NCBI GenBank assembly: GCA_013201395.1
Contig: JABMJD010000008.1
Span: 1-64,000, forward strand
Source of the DNA: Candidatus Syntrophopropionicum ammoniitolerans
GTDB lineage: Bacteria; Bacillota; Desulfotomaculia; Desulfotomaculales; Pelotomaculaceae
Reading direction: 5' to 3'
Length of the DNA stretch: 64,000 nucleotides
The position numbers were made by a program, and so were the translations under genes. The notes under the pieces are model-generated. The model did no database searches and was not told where the DNA came from. It saw only the letters and a program-made list of their open reading frames with translations. How positions within the stretch are numbered: the first letter of the stretch is position 1; each line of letters starts with the position of its first letter. Below are positions 14,980 through 23,858 of this stretch, in pieces.

Positions 14980-16338
14980 GTGACCACTGTGGAAATCGAG
15001 CCGGTAAATCTTGCTCCCTGGCGTTTTCGTTTAAAAAATGCAAAACTGTTGAAACTCTATGGTCAGGTAACCCAGGTAATTGGGCTCACCGTCGAAGCCA
15101 GGGGTATCAATGCTTCTATCGGTGAGGTTTGTGAGATTGTGATCCCCGATGAACAGGAGGCAGTCCGGGCTGAGGTGGTTGGTTTTCGTGATGGGAGTGC
15201 CATACTGATGCCCCTGGGTGAACTGCGCGGCGTATCTCAGGGATGTAGTGTTGTTCCCAGTGGCAAATCGTTTTCCGTCCCGGTTGGGGAGCAGCTATTG
15301 GGCAGGGTTTTAAATGGTCTGGGAGAGCCCATAGATGGGCTCGGTACACTGGATGAGATGTCTAAAGCCGGTTATTATCCGGTAGACAGCCGTCCTCCCA
15401 ACCCCATGACGAGAAAAAGGATCACTGAGGTTCTACCCACCGGGCTGCGGGTTGTCGATGGACTGCTGACTTGTGGAAAGGGTCAGCGTATTGGTATATT
15501 TGCCGGCAGCGGGGTGGGCAAGAGTACCCTGCTGGGTATGATTTCCCGGTATAGCAATGCCGATGTTAATGTGATTTCCCTGGTGGGAGAGCGGGGTCGT
15601 GAGGTGTTGGATTTTATCGAAACCGACTTGGGCCCGGCGGGGCTGGCCCGTTCCGTGGTCGTGGTGGCTACCTCTGAACAGCCGGCACTGGTGCGTCTGA
15701 AGGGCGCTTTTGTGGCCTGTGCTATTGCCGAATATTTCCGCGACCAGGGGAAAAATGTGATGTTGATGATGGATTCTGTAACTCGTTTTGCTATGGCCCA
15801 GCGGGAGGTGGGGCTGGCCACCGGTGAACCACCGGCAACTAAAGGTTATACTCCTTCCGTGTTTGCTCTGTTGCCGCGGCTGCTGGAAAGGCCCGGTATG
15901 TCCCATGATGGTTCTATTACGGCTTTTTTTACAGTGCTGGTGGATGGGGATGATCTAAACGAACCGATTGCTGATGCTGTCCGGGGGATCCTGGATGGGC
16001 ACATCGTCTTATCACGTTCCCTTGCATCAGCCAACCACTATCCGGCGGTAGATGTGCTCAACAGTGTCAGCCGCCTGATGCCGGACATTACCAGCGAGGA
16101 GCACCGGGCTGATGCCGGCAGGTTACGGGATCTGTTGGCAGCCTACCGGCAGGCGGAGGATCTAATTAACATTGGCGCCTATGTGGCCGGTTCTAACCCA
16201 CGGGTTGATGAAGCTATTGCTGTTTACGAGACCATCATTGATTTTCTAAAACAGGACGTACAGGAACATTCTGCATACAAACACACATTGGAAATGCTCA
16301 AGACTATTGTACATAAAGGGGCGAGTGAGCATCACTAG
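14980..16338 (+). CDS. fliI: Flagellum-specific ATP synthase FliI
   Basis: A 452-residue ATPase of the F1-beta/type III family. The Walker A motif GIFAGSGVGKSTLLG is near residue 175, Walker B is in NVMLMMDSVTRFAMAQRE, and the signature GEPPATKGYTPSVFALLPRLLERPG follows. It drives unfolding and export of flagellar substrates together with FliH and FliJ. GTG start at 14980 after CAGGATG. Confidence 0.97.
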   Translation: MTTVEIEPVNLAPWRFRLKNAKLLKLYGQVTQVIGLTVEARGINASIGEVCEIVIPDEQEAVRAEVVGFRDGSAILMPLGELRGVSQGCSVVPSGKSFSVPVGEQLLGRVLNGLGEPIDGLGTLDEMSKAGYYPVDSRPPNPMTRKRITEVLPTGLRVVDGLLTCGKGQRIGIFAGSGVGKSTLLGMISRYSNADVNVISLVGERGREVLDFIETDLGPAGLARSVVVVATSEQPALVRLKGAFVACAIAEYFRDQGKNVMLMMDSVTRFAMAQREVGLATGEPPATKGYTPSVFALLPRLLERPGMSHDGSITAFFTVLVDGDDLNEPIADAVRGILDGHIVLSRSLASANHYPAVDVLNSVSRLMPDITSEEHRADAGRLRDLLAAYRQAEDLINIGAYVAGSNPRVDEAIAVYETIIDFLKQDVQEHSAYKHTLEMLKTIVHKGASEHH

Positions 16339-16774
16339 GTTTCTGTTTCGTCTGGAGCCGGTGCTGCAGAGGCGCTCGGATCGGGCTGCGGCTGCCGAGC
16401 AGGCCCTGGCTCTGGCCCATAATAAATACAAGCAGCTTTTAATTGTACTTAATGATACCAGGCAGCGTCTGGAAAAAACATTTCAACAGGGCGATCAGAA
16501 AAAATTGGACCTATTTATGGGTAGGCAGTTTTCATTTTACCGGATATCCCTTAATAAAAAAATAATCAAACAAAAAAAGGATTTGTGCGAAGCAGCCCAC
16601 CTGGTTGAAAAAAGGCGTAACGAAGCTGTTGAAGCCCGTCAAGAGAGGCAGGTACTGGAGAAACTAAAGGAACATAGCCTGAATAATTTCAAGCGGGAAA
16701 TGGCCTTAAGAGAGCAAAAGGAAATTGATGAAATGTCCCAGGCTGCCTATCAACGCCGCCGCAGGGGACTATAG
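16325..16774 (+). CDS. fliJ: Flagellar export protein FliJ
   Basis: About 149 residues, nearly all coiled coil, beginning FRLEPVLQRRSDRAAAAEQALA, the typical FliJ N-terminus. FliJ acts as the stalk of the FliI hexamer. GTG 16325 follows AAAGGGGC and overlaps fliI by 14 bp; the ORF track start at 16307 lacks a site. Confidence 0.9.
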   Translation: MSITRFLFRLEPVLQRRSDRAAAAEQALALAHNKYKQLLIVLNDTRQRLEKTFQQGDQKKLDLFMGRQFSFYRISLNKKIIKQKKDLCEAAHLVEKRRNEAVEARQERQVLEKLKEHSLNNFKREMALREQKEIDEMSQAAYQRRRRGL

Positions 16775-16795
16775 CCGGATGAGAAAGGTGGTGAC

Positions 16796-18289
16796 ATGGT
16801 GCTGACAGGAGCCGTGAATAATATGTTGTCCCGGCAAAAAAAGGGTATACATTTTCCCCCCACCAGGGAAGAACCACGTGAATTTGACCAGCTGATGGTT
16901 GCTATACTGGCCGGTGACGTACCCACCAACGGGGCACAGTGGAATAGTGGTTTTTCCCTGAGGGTGGATGCCCAACAGCGGAACCAAATTCCTATGTCGC
17001 CAGAGTTAACTGATGGATTGGCAAGGGTAACTGGGGAAGATGTTCTTTCGGGAGAGATCATGGTGCCGGAAAAGGCCGGGATTGCCGGGGCTCAACAGGT
17101 ATTTGCAGACTGTCTGGTCCCTGGACAGGTAGCGGGCGCCACTGCTGCCAATGGACTGGTTAATCATGTCCCCAAAGGGGCACCGGCATTCCCGGTGCAG
17201 CCGGAAGGAGAGATGGGCCTTCACCAGGTTGTCCAGGGGTGCACGACGACCCCTGAACCTATGGCCGGCACTATTGTTTTCAATCCAGGCCCGGCCGATC
17301 AGGGTGTTAATAAGTGTGCGCTCCCTTTTGATAATGTATTCAAGGTGGACTCTGCATTTCCTGTGCAGCAGGAAGAGGCCATGTTGCAGGTAAAAACAGG
17401 GCTGGTTGGCCAGTCTTTTGAAGACGGTTCAGCCGGGGGAGAATCTAAACAGCCGGCATTGATGTCAGACCAGCCGCCACCCGGCCGGCAGTCCCAGGCT
17501 ACTAATCTGGTGGGGGTGGCCGGGATTGGGAGTCACCGGATTGTTGAACGGCATGCCTTTTCTGAAGAGGCACCGGTGGACGCGGCAACTATTACCGGTA
17601 ACCCGGTAAGAGAAGGATCTGAAAAAATCGCCGCCCACCTGCAGCGTGTGTTTAGAGTGCCGGAGATCGCTAGTAGGCAAGACCAGGGGCAACTGGACAA
17701 GCCCGGCGCCAATGGGGTTACTATTGACCAGGGAGGCAGCCCCTCTGAGGCACCCACGTCTGGTAGTGGGACTGGCTCTACTGCTGCATTTGAGGCTGTC
17801 CTGTCTCAGACAAATGTCCCCCAGTCCGAGCTCTTTTTGCCAGGTGTTAGCTGGCTAGATCTTAAAGCCCAATTGGCTCGGGAGCTAAAACAAATTCTAA
17901 ACACCCGCCAGGGCAGTCAGCAAACAGAGGTGCAGCTTAAGCTGGTTCCGGAACATCTGGGCCGGCTAACCATCAGAATGTTTATTGAACAGGGTGAATT
18001 AAGTGTTTATTTCTATACGGGCAACCAGCAGGTTAAAGAGGTTTTAGAGGGTTCACTGCAGCACTTGAGGGATTCCCTTAACCAGCATAATTTACGGTTG
18101 GATCAAGCCTTTGTTCTTACAGAAGATGGGGGTGGGGATGGTATAGGCCGTCAAGGTGCCCAAGGGAACAGCAGATCCCGGTGGGCATACATAGGTTCCC
18201 AAAAAGGTGCCTTCTCCGGGGAGCAACTTGAAGGGGCGCCTTTAACCCCAATGGAAAAGAGCATCGGCCGCATTAATTATTTAATTTAA
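16796..18289 (+). CDS. fliK: Flagellar hook-length control protein FliK
   Basis: A 497-residue protein with a long low-complexity, Gly/Pro/Gln-rich N-terminal ruler part and a compact C-terminal Flg_hook domain at about 370-450 (QTEVQLKLVPEHLGRLTIRM, then QLKEV-like and LNQHNLRLDQAFV). FliK measures hook length and triggers the switch in export specificity. Position between fliJ and flgD is canonical. The start ATG 16796 follows GAAAGGTGG. Confidence 0.92.
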   Translation: MVLTGAVNNMLSRQKKGIHFPPTREEPREFDQLMVAILAGDVPTNGAQWNSGFSLRVDAQQRNQIPMSPELTDGLARVTGEDVLSGEIMVPEKAGIAGAQQVFADCLVPGQVAGATAANGLVNHVPKGAPAFPVQPEGEMGLHQVVQGCTTTPEPMAGTIVFNPGPADQGVNKCALPFDNVFKVDSAFPVQQEEAMLQVKTGLVGQSFEDGSAGGESKQPALMSDQPPPGRQSQATNLVGVAGIGSHRIVERHAFSEEAPVDAATITGNPVREGSEKIAAHLQRVFRVPEIASRQDQGQLDKPGANGVTIDQGGSPSEAPTSGSGTGSTAAFEAVLSQTNVPQSELFLPGVSWLDLKAQLARELKQILNTRQGSQQTEVQLKLVPEHLGRLTIRMFIEQGELSVYFYTGNQQVKEVLEGSLQHLRDSLNQHNLRLDQAFVLTEDGGGDGIGRQGAQGNSRSRWAYIGSQKGAFSGEQLEGAPLTPMEKSIGRINYLI

Positions 18290-18303
18290 AAGGGGGTGGC
18301 ACC

Positions 18304-18720
18304 TTGCAGGTAAATGCAGCAACCGGCTATGGCCAACAGGCCCATACTGTCGCAACGCCAGTGAAAAACCTGGACAAGGATGCCTTTCTATTATTGTTTG
18401 TGGAACAACTAAAAAACCAGAACCCTATGAGTCCCCAGGACTCCGGTGAGTTTATGGCCCAGATGGCCCAGTTCAGCATGCTTGAACAGCTGACTAATAT
18501 AAATGAGAATATTTTACAGGCCAGGCTGACTCAGTCCATAGGGGGGGCAGCGGCACTCCTGGGTAAACAGGCTACAGTTAAAACGATAGATGGTCTGATA
18601 TCCGGGTGTGTAGAAAAAATAACTGTGGTTGGTTATGATGTTCAGGTTGTAATCGAGGGCAAATGTTACGGCCTGGATCAAGTGAGCGAGTTGAGGCCGG
18701 GGGTGTCCACCCCGGAATAA
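18304..18720 (+). CDS. flgD: Flagellar hook assembly scaffold FlgD
   Basis: A 138-residue short FlgD with the conserved core DKDAFLLLFVEQLKNQNPMSPQDSGEFMAQMAQFSMLEQL. FlgD caps the growing hook. It lacks the C-terminal Ig-like domain of longer enterobacterial FlgD, as is usual in Firmicutes. TTG start after AAAGGGGGTGG. Confidence 0.95.
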   Translation: MQVNAATGYGQQAHTVATPVKNLDKDAFLLLFVEQLKNQNPMSPQDSGEFMAQMAQFSMLEQLTNINENILQARLTQSIGGAAALLGKQATVKTIDGLISGCVEKITVVGYDVQVVIEGKCYGLDQVSELRPGVSTPE

Positions 18721-18751
18721 AGGTGGCCCAACCAAAAGGAGGCTAATAATA

Positions 18752-19579
18752 ATGATCAGATCTCTATACTCGGGTGCCTTGGGTATGAAGAACCACCAGA
18801 TTCGAATGGATGTGATCAGTAATAATATTGCCAATGTCAACACTACTGGTTTTAAAAGCAGCCGAGCCAATTTTGAGGAAGTGTTGGTACAGACCCTGCG
18901 TTCTCCCAGTGGTCCAAGTGATGACGGTGGTCTTGGTTCCATAAACCCGTCCCAGGTAGGCACCGGTGTGGGGCTGGCTAGTATTGATATGGATATGGGC
19001 CAGGGTGCCATGCAGAGCACCGGCCGCAGCCTGGATCTGGCTATTGAGGGAAACGGTTTTTTTCAGGTCACTGATGGGACTAACACCTTTTATACCAGGA
19101 ACGGGGTGTTCTACATTGATACAGAGGGTTACCTGGTGGATGGCAACGGATACAGGCTAAGTGATGGTGAAGGTGGTGGTGATAATCCGGGGGAGGTTAT
19201 CCAATTAGTCGATGATGAAGAGACAGTAGTGGGCACCATAAATATTGCTGCAGACGGCACAATTACTGCTTTTGATACTGATGGGGTGGATCTAGATGTT
19301 TACCAAAAAATCGGCCTTTATTCTTTTGTTAACCAGGAGGGCCTGGCCAGGGCCGGCCATAACTATTACCAGCAAACAGAGGCCAGTGGGGAGGCAAAAT
19401 CTATAGATGCAGTGGGCACCACCAGCAAAATCAACTCCAAATACCTGGAAATGTCCAATGTGGATCTCACAGATGAATTTGTGAATATGATTACTACCCA
19501 GAGGGGTTATCAAGCCAATGGGCGGGCCATTACCACCTCGGATCAGATGTTGTTGGAATTATTGGACATTAAGAGATAA
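18752..19579 (+). CDS. flgE: Flagellar hook protein FlgE (short form)
   Basis: A 275-residue hook/rod family protein: MIRSLYSGALGMKNHQIRMDVISNNIANVNTTGF at the N-terminus and DLTDEFVNMITTQRGYQANGRAITTSDQMLLELL at the C-terminus. Position after flgD and before fliL identifies it as the hook protein, formerly called flgG in Bacillus. It is short, with a small D1 domain and no inserted outer domains. AAAGGAGG lies 9 nt before the ATG. Confidence 0.9.
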   Translation: MIRSLYSGALGMKNHQIRMDVISNNIANVNTTGFKSSRANFEEVLVQTLRSPSGPSDDGGLGSINPSQVGTGVGLASIDMDMGQGAMQSTGRSLDLAIEGNGFFQVTDGTNTFYTRNGVFYIDTEGYLVDGNGYRLSDGEGGGDNPGEVIQLVDDEETVVGTINIAADGTITAFDTDGVDLDVYQKIGLYSFVNQEGLARAGHNYYQQTEASGEAKSIDAVGTTSKINSKYLEMSNVDLTDEFVNMITTQRGYQANGRAITTSDQMLLELLDIKR

Positions 19580-19603
19580 TTAATTGTATCTTTACTGTGT
19601 AAA

Positions 19604-20101
19604 GTGGGTGAAAGAGTGCCTGTAAGTGAAGCGCCCGGGGTCAAAGGGAAGACTGGGCAAAAAACCAAGCCCCATAAGAATAAATTATCAATCTTGCTGT
19701 TAGTGGCAGTGTTTTTGGCCGGCCTATTTACAGGCGGGTACTATTATGTGAATTCGCCCGGAGCAGCCGGTGGTTCAAGGATAATGGGTGCGGCGATGAC
19801 ATCCAGTTTGGATCTGGGTGAGATAGTGGTGAATATTAATGGAGATGGCAGGGGGCATTACCTCAGGGTGAATGTTACTATTGAATACCCCAAAGATAGA
19901 AAACTATCCAGGGAACTTGCAGTAAAAAGACCTCAGCTATTGGACATTATCATCACCACCCTGCGCAGCAAAACCCTGGAAGAGGTGGGGCATGTGGGCT
20001 CAGTTGACGTTATTAGAGATAACCTGCTTGAGGAAATAAACAAAAACCTGGATAGTGGTAGGGTGACTACTATCTATTTCACAGACTATCTGTTTCATTA
20101 A
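19604..20101 (+). CDS. fliL: Flagellar basal-body associated protein FliL
   Basis: A 165-residue protein with one N-terminal membrane segment (LSILLLVAVFLAGLFTGGYYYV) preceded by a Lys-rich cytosolic tail, and a periplasmic FliL domain (DLGEIVVNINGDGRGHYLRVNVTIEY, ending VTTIYFTDYLFH). FliL supports the stator around the motor. No swrD/flbD gene separates it from flgE, unlike in Bacillus. GTG 19604 or 19616 could be the start. Confidence 0.92.
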   Translation: MGERVPVSEAPGVKGKTGQKTKPHKNKLSILLLVAVFLAGLFTGGYYYVNSPGAAGGSRIMGAAMTSSLDLGEIVVNINGDGRGHYLRVNVTIEYPKDRKLSRELAVKRPQLLDIIITTLRSKTLEEVGHVGSVDVIRDNLLEEINKNLDSGRVTTIYFTDYLFH

Positions 20102-20113
20102 GGGGAAGTTGCT

Positions 20114-20494
20114 ATGTTGACTGAAGATGAAATCAGGTCCTTCCTGGCCGGTGGGAACAATAGCAAAATAAGCATTAAAAAGGTGGAGTTTCCTACCCTG
20201 GAACAGGCCCAGGTAAAAGGCAATGTGAAAGTTAGCATGTCTCATCTTGAAGATGTCCAGGTTGAAATTACTGCTGAACTTGGGCAGGTAGAGAAAAAAA
20301 CATGGGAGATACTTGAGCTTTCTGAAGGTTCAATTATTAAACTTAACAATGGGGTGGGTAACGGGATCGCAGTATTCATGAATCAGAAGCAGTTTGCTAA
20401 AGGCGAAGTGGTTATCGTCAATGATAATTTTGGTGTACATATCAGTGAAGTGAATCATGGCCAGAAGCTGAAACTAACTGAGAAACTGCTATGA
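20114..20494 (+). CDS. Short SpoA-domain C-ring protein (mini FliM/FliN)
   Basis: A 126-residue protein. The N-terminus MLTEDEIRSFLAGG looks like the CheY-P binding peptide of FliM and FliY (LSxEEIDALL). The C-terminal 75 residues form a SpoA/FliN domain (WEILELSEGSIIKLNN, then GEVVIVNDNFGVHISEV). The central CheC-like domain of FliM is absent. It occupies the place that fliM holds in Bacillus, whereas full-length fliM and fliY are at the end of this cluster. It is probably an additional C-ring component; calling it simply FliN is possible. Its stop overlaps the fliO-fliP start (ATGA). Confidence 0.75.
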   Translation: MLTEDEIRSFLAGGNNSKISIKKVEFPTLEQAQVKGNVKVSMSHLEDVQVEITAELGQVEKKTWEILELSEGSIIKLNNGVGNGIAVFMNQKQFAKGEVVIVNDNFGVHISEVNHGQKLKLTEKLL

Positions 20495-21687
20495 GTGGTG
20501 GTGATCTTGTCTGGACGGTAGTGCGTTTGTTTGTAGCCCTGCCTCTAGTTCTCGGTCTGGCCTATTTGGTTTTAAAGTATGGTCTTTCCCGCCGTTATAC
20601 AGTGGCAAGGGGAAGGCCCCGGATGAAACTGGTAGAACAACTGTCGTTGGGGCCGAAAACCATCCTGAGCCTGGTAGCATTTGATGGTAAATACTATCTC
20701 TTTGCCCACCAGGATAATGCTGTAAGTTTGATAAAAGAGCTGGACGAGCTTGCTGATGCTGGTGAAATAATTGATGAGAACATGGAACAGTTTACACCGC
20801 GCACAGCCAGGGAGTTTGATAAGCTTCTGAAGTCTATGGCCTCTGATGCGCCGGGAAAACTCCATAAAATTAAAAAAACAATTTGGACCAGTCTGACTGC
20901 AGAAGGTACCCTGGGTCCGGGGAAAATAGGGTTAAGGGTTGCACTTCTGGTGATTTTACTAATATTGATCATCGGTGTGATCCTGATGTTCGGTAGGGAA
21001 GCGGCGGCCCAGCCCTTGCCGGCCATAGATCTGAATGTGCATCCTGCCGATAGCCCGGCCCAGGTGGTGGATAGTTTAAAGTTGTTGGTGCTGCTGACAC
21101 TTTTGACCCTGGCACCGGCTATTCTGGTGATGCTCACTTCATTTACCAGGATCATTATTGTCTTATCTTTACTGCGCAACGCCCTGGGGGTACAAGCTGT
21201 ACCGGCTAACCAGATAATTATCGGGCTGGCCATATTCCTTACTGTTTTTATTATGGCCCCCACCGGCAAAGAAATTAATGAGCTGGCGATTCAACCTTAT
21301 TTGAACAACCAGATTGGCCAGGAGGAGGCCCAGGAACTGGGGGCCCAGCCGCTGCGGGAATTTATGTTGCGGCAAACCAGGGAAAAGGACCTGGAATTGT
21401 TCATCAACCTGGCCAAGATAGAAAAACCGGGTACACCTGATGATGTGCCCCTGCACATCGTGGTTCCCTCCTTTGTAGTCAGTGAACTGAAAACTGCCTT
21501 TGAAATAGGGTTTTTGCTGTTTGTTCCTTTCCTGGTAATAGATATGGTGGTAGCAAGTATCCTAATGTCTATGGGCATGTTTATGTTGCCGCCGATAATG
21601 ATTTCCCTACCCTTTAAATTGCTGTTATTTGTTATGGTGGACGGTTGGTATCTGGTGGTTAAGTCTCTTGTGGAGAGCTTTAGGTAA
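20491..21687 (+). CDS. Fused FliO-FliP flagellar export gate protein
   Basis: One uninterrupted 398-residue frame carries two export-gate proteins. Residues 1-130 are FliO: a membrane helix (VVRLFVALPLVLGLAYLVLKY), then the small soluble domain (MKLVEQLSLGPKTILSLVAF, then KYYLFAHQDN). Residues 146-398 are a complete FliP: signal-like helix, LLTLLTLAPAILVMLTSFTRIIIVLSLLR, and the closing MISLPFKLLLFVMVDGWYLVVKSL. FliP forms the core of the type III export channel and FliO is its assembly factor. There is no stop and no strong internal start between them, although a GTG near 20950 after AAGGG could allow some internal initiation. Confidence 0.9.
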   Translation: MSGGDLVWTVVRLFVALPLVLGLAYLVLKYGLSRRYTVARGRPRMKLVEQLSLGPKTILSLVAFDGKYYLFAHQDNAVSLIKELDELADAGEIIDENMEQFTPRTAREFDKLLKSMASDAPGKLHKIKKTIWTSLTAEGTLGPGKIGLRVALLVILLILIIGVILMFGREAAAQPLPAIDLNVHPADSPAQVVDSLKLLVLLTLLTLAPAILVMLTSFTRIIIVLSLLRNALGVQAVPANQIIIGLAIFLTVFIMAPTGKEINELAIQPYLNNQIGQEEAQELGAQPLREFMLRQTREKDLELFINLAKIEKPGTPDDVPLHIVVPSFVVSELKTAFEIGFLLFVPFLVIDMVVASILMSMGMFMLPPIMISLPFKLLLFVMVDGWYLVVKSLVESFR

Positions 21688-21699
21688 GGGGGAGGGGTA

Positions 21700-21969
21700 T
21701 TGACTCAAACTTTTGTGATTCACCTGGCCCGTGAGGCCCTGCTGATGACTTTGGCCCTAGCTGGACCGGTAATGGCCGTGGCCCTATCCATTGGTCTGAT
21801 AATTAGTATTCTGCAAGCAGCTACCCAGGTTCAGGATCAGATGCTGAACATGGCGCCGAAAATCCTCGGTGTTTTCCTGGTACTAATGCTATTGGGGGCG
21901 TGGATGCTGAATATTGCCATTAGTTTTACAACCAATCTTTTTACCCAGATTCCCAGTATAGTTCGCTAA
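21700..21969 (+). CDS. fliQ: Flagellar export gate protein FliQ
   Basis: An 89-residue protein with two membrane helices and the FliQ signature LIISILQAATQVQDQMLNMAPKILGVF. Part of the FliP5-Q4-R1 channel. TTG start behind GGGGGAGGGG. Confidence 0.96.
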   Translation: MTQTFVIHLAREALLMTLALAGPVMAVALSIGLIISILQAATQVQDQMLNMAPKILGVFLVLMLLGAWMLNIAISFTTNLFTQIPSIVR

Positions 21970-21985
21970 CGGGGGTGGTGATGTT

Positions 21986-22750
21986 TTGCCCGACTGGGAA
22001 CAGTATGCCGCCTTTTTGTTGGTGTTTATGCGTGTGATTGCCTTTATGGTTTCCGGTCCCCTTTATGCAATCAAGGGTATTCCGCCACTCTTTAAGGTAG
22101 CTTCTTCCCTGGCCCTGGCGGTGGTTATTTATCCCGTAGTGGAATTTGAGTTCCCATTACCGGCAGGTACCTGGGGTTTTGGTCTGGCCGTGGTTAGTGA
22201 AATTGGTGTCGGCCTTTTGCTGGGTTTTGCAGTGACCATGATTTTAAACAGCATCAGGATGGCCGGGGCCTTTATCGACCTGCAGATCGGCTACGCCATG
22301 TCAAACGTTGTTGGTCCGTCAACTGGGACTATGGGCACCTTGCTTTCCCAGTATCTTTATTTACTGGGGCTAGTATTCTTCCTGGTGATTAACGGTCATC
22401 ATACCCTTATTATCGCCCTGACCAAGAGCTATCTGTTTGTGCCTTTGAGTACGGCTGCTTTTAGTGGTGCCATATCCCCTGTGCTTTTAAATATATTTGC
22501 CGGTACATTTACCTTTGGCTTTCAAGTGGCTGCACCAATTCTAGCTGTGGTGCTGGTGACCGACCTGGCTTTGGGTTTCTTAACCCGAACAACCCCGCAG
22601 ATTAATGTATTCCTAACTGGTTTTCCTATTAAAATAACCGTTGGCCTTTTAACATTAAGTTTTTTGGTACCATTTTATGGCTCCGTGTTTAGTTCATTAC
22701 TGGGTACAATTGAAAAAGATTTATATTCACTGTTGGAAGTGTTGAGATAG
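21986..22750 (+). CDS. fliR: Flagellar export gate protein FliR
   Basis: A 254-residue polytopic membrane protein with FliR features: FLLVFMRVIAFMVSGPL at the N-terminus, GLLLGFAVTMILNSIRMAGAFIDLQIGYAM, and GFPIKITVGLLTLSFLVPFYG near the C-terminus. TTG start after ACGGGGGTGG. The stop codon abuts the flhB start. Confidence 0.96.
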   Translation: MPDWEQYAAFLLVFMRVIAFMVSGPLYAIKGIPPLFKVASSLALAVVIYPVVEFEFPLPAGTWGFGLAVVSEIGVGLLLGFAVTMILNSIRMAGAFIDLQIGYAMSNVVGPSTGTMGTLLSQYLYLLGLVFFLVINGHHTLIIALTKSYLFVPLSTAAFSGAISPVLLNIFAGTFTFGFQVAAPILAVVLVTDLALGFLTRTTPQINVFLTGFPIKITVGLLTLSFLVPFYGSVFSSLLGTIEKDLYSLLEVLR

Positions 22751-23833
22751 ATGGCTGCCGGCGCACAGGAGAAAACAGAAAAGGCCACGCCGCGACGAAT
22801 CAAGGAGGCACGTCGCAAGGGTCAGGTGGCCAGAAGTACTGACCTGACCGGTGCTTTGTGCCTGCTGGCAATGGTAGCCTTATTTTATGCAATAAATGAT
22901 CAGTTGATTTATGATTTGCGGGTCTACCTGACCAGCTATTTCAGCCAGGTGGCACACCTGCATATTTTTGAAAACAGGCAAGCAGTGTCGCTAAATAATG
23001 CGGCCTCTATTTATTTGAAGTCGATAGCACCTTTTTTGGGGACAGCCTTCATTGTGGTTATAGCAGCTAACCTGGTTCAGGTGGGATTTTTATTTGCTTC
23101 CGAGTCCCTGAAGCCCAAGGTGGAGACCTTGAATCCGGTATCCGGCTTGCAACGCATGTTCTCCACCCGCAGTGCGGTAGAGTTAATCAAGTCTATTTTA
23201 AAACTGACCATGATTAGTGGTGTCACCTATTTATTGATCAAGGGCAACCTGGATGAGCTTTTGTTGGTGTTCAGACTCCCCCCGGAAGGGATTTATCGCA
23301 CCATTGTTGCTTTTGTTTTAACAGTAGCCTGGTGGGGGGCATTGGCCTACTTGGTCCTGGCGCTGTGTGACTATATGTACCAACGGTATGAATATGATAA
23401 AAGTTTGAAAATGGACAAGCATGAGGTTAAGGAAGAATTCAAACAGAGTGAAGGTGATCCGCTGGTTAAATCCAGACAGCGGGAGATGCGCCACAGTATG
23501 TCTTTAAACAATATTATCAGTGAGGTGCCACAAGCAACAGTGGTGATCACCAACCCCACCCACCTGGCAGTGGCCTTGCTCTATAGGCAAGGGGAGATGT
23601 CCGCACCCAAGTTGGTGGCTAAAGGCGCCGGTTGGTTGGCGGAAAAAATCAAGGAAGTTGCCCGATCAAATGGTGTCCCAGTGATAGAGAACAGGGAAGT
23701 GGCACGCTTTCTGTTCCAAAGTGTGGATGTGGGGCGGGAAATCCCACTAGAGGTTTACCAGGCCGTCGCCCAGGTCCTGGCGTTGGTTTACCGGCTGAAA
23801 GCAAAAGAAAAATACAAAGCAACTGATTGGTAA
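22751..23833 (+). CDS. flhB: Flagellar export substrate-specificity switch FlhB
   Basis: A 360-residue protein. The N-terminus EKTEKATPRRIKEARRKGQVARSTDL is the family hallmark, followed by four membrane helices and a cytosolic domain. The autocleavage motif is intact: VVITNPTHLAVAL, with Asn at about residue 268. Cleavage there permits the change from hook to filament export. It starts directly after the fliR stop. Confidence 0.97.
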   Translation: MAAGAQEKTEKATPRRIKEARRKGQVARSTDLTGALCLLAMVALFYAINDQLIYDLRVYLTSYFSQVAHLHIFENRQAVSLNNAASIYLKSIAPFLGTAFIVVIAANLVQVGFLFASESLKPKVETLNPVSGLQRMFSTRSAVELIKSILKLTMISGVTYLLIKGNLDELLLVFRLPPEGIYRTIVAFVLTVAWWGALAYLVLALCDYMYQRYEYDKSLKMDKHEVKEEFKQSEGDPLVKSRQREMRHSMSLNNIISEVPQATVVITNPTHLAVALLYRQGEMSAPKLVAKGAGWLAEKIKEVARSNGVPVIENREVARFLFQSVDVGREIPLEVYQAVAQVLALVYRLKAKEKYKATDW

Positions 23834-23858
23834 TTTACGGTTACCGGGGGTTATTATC

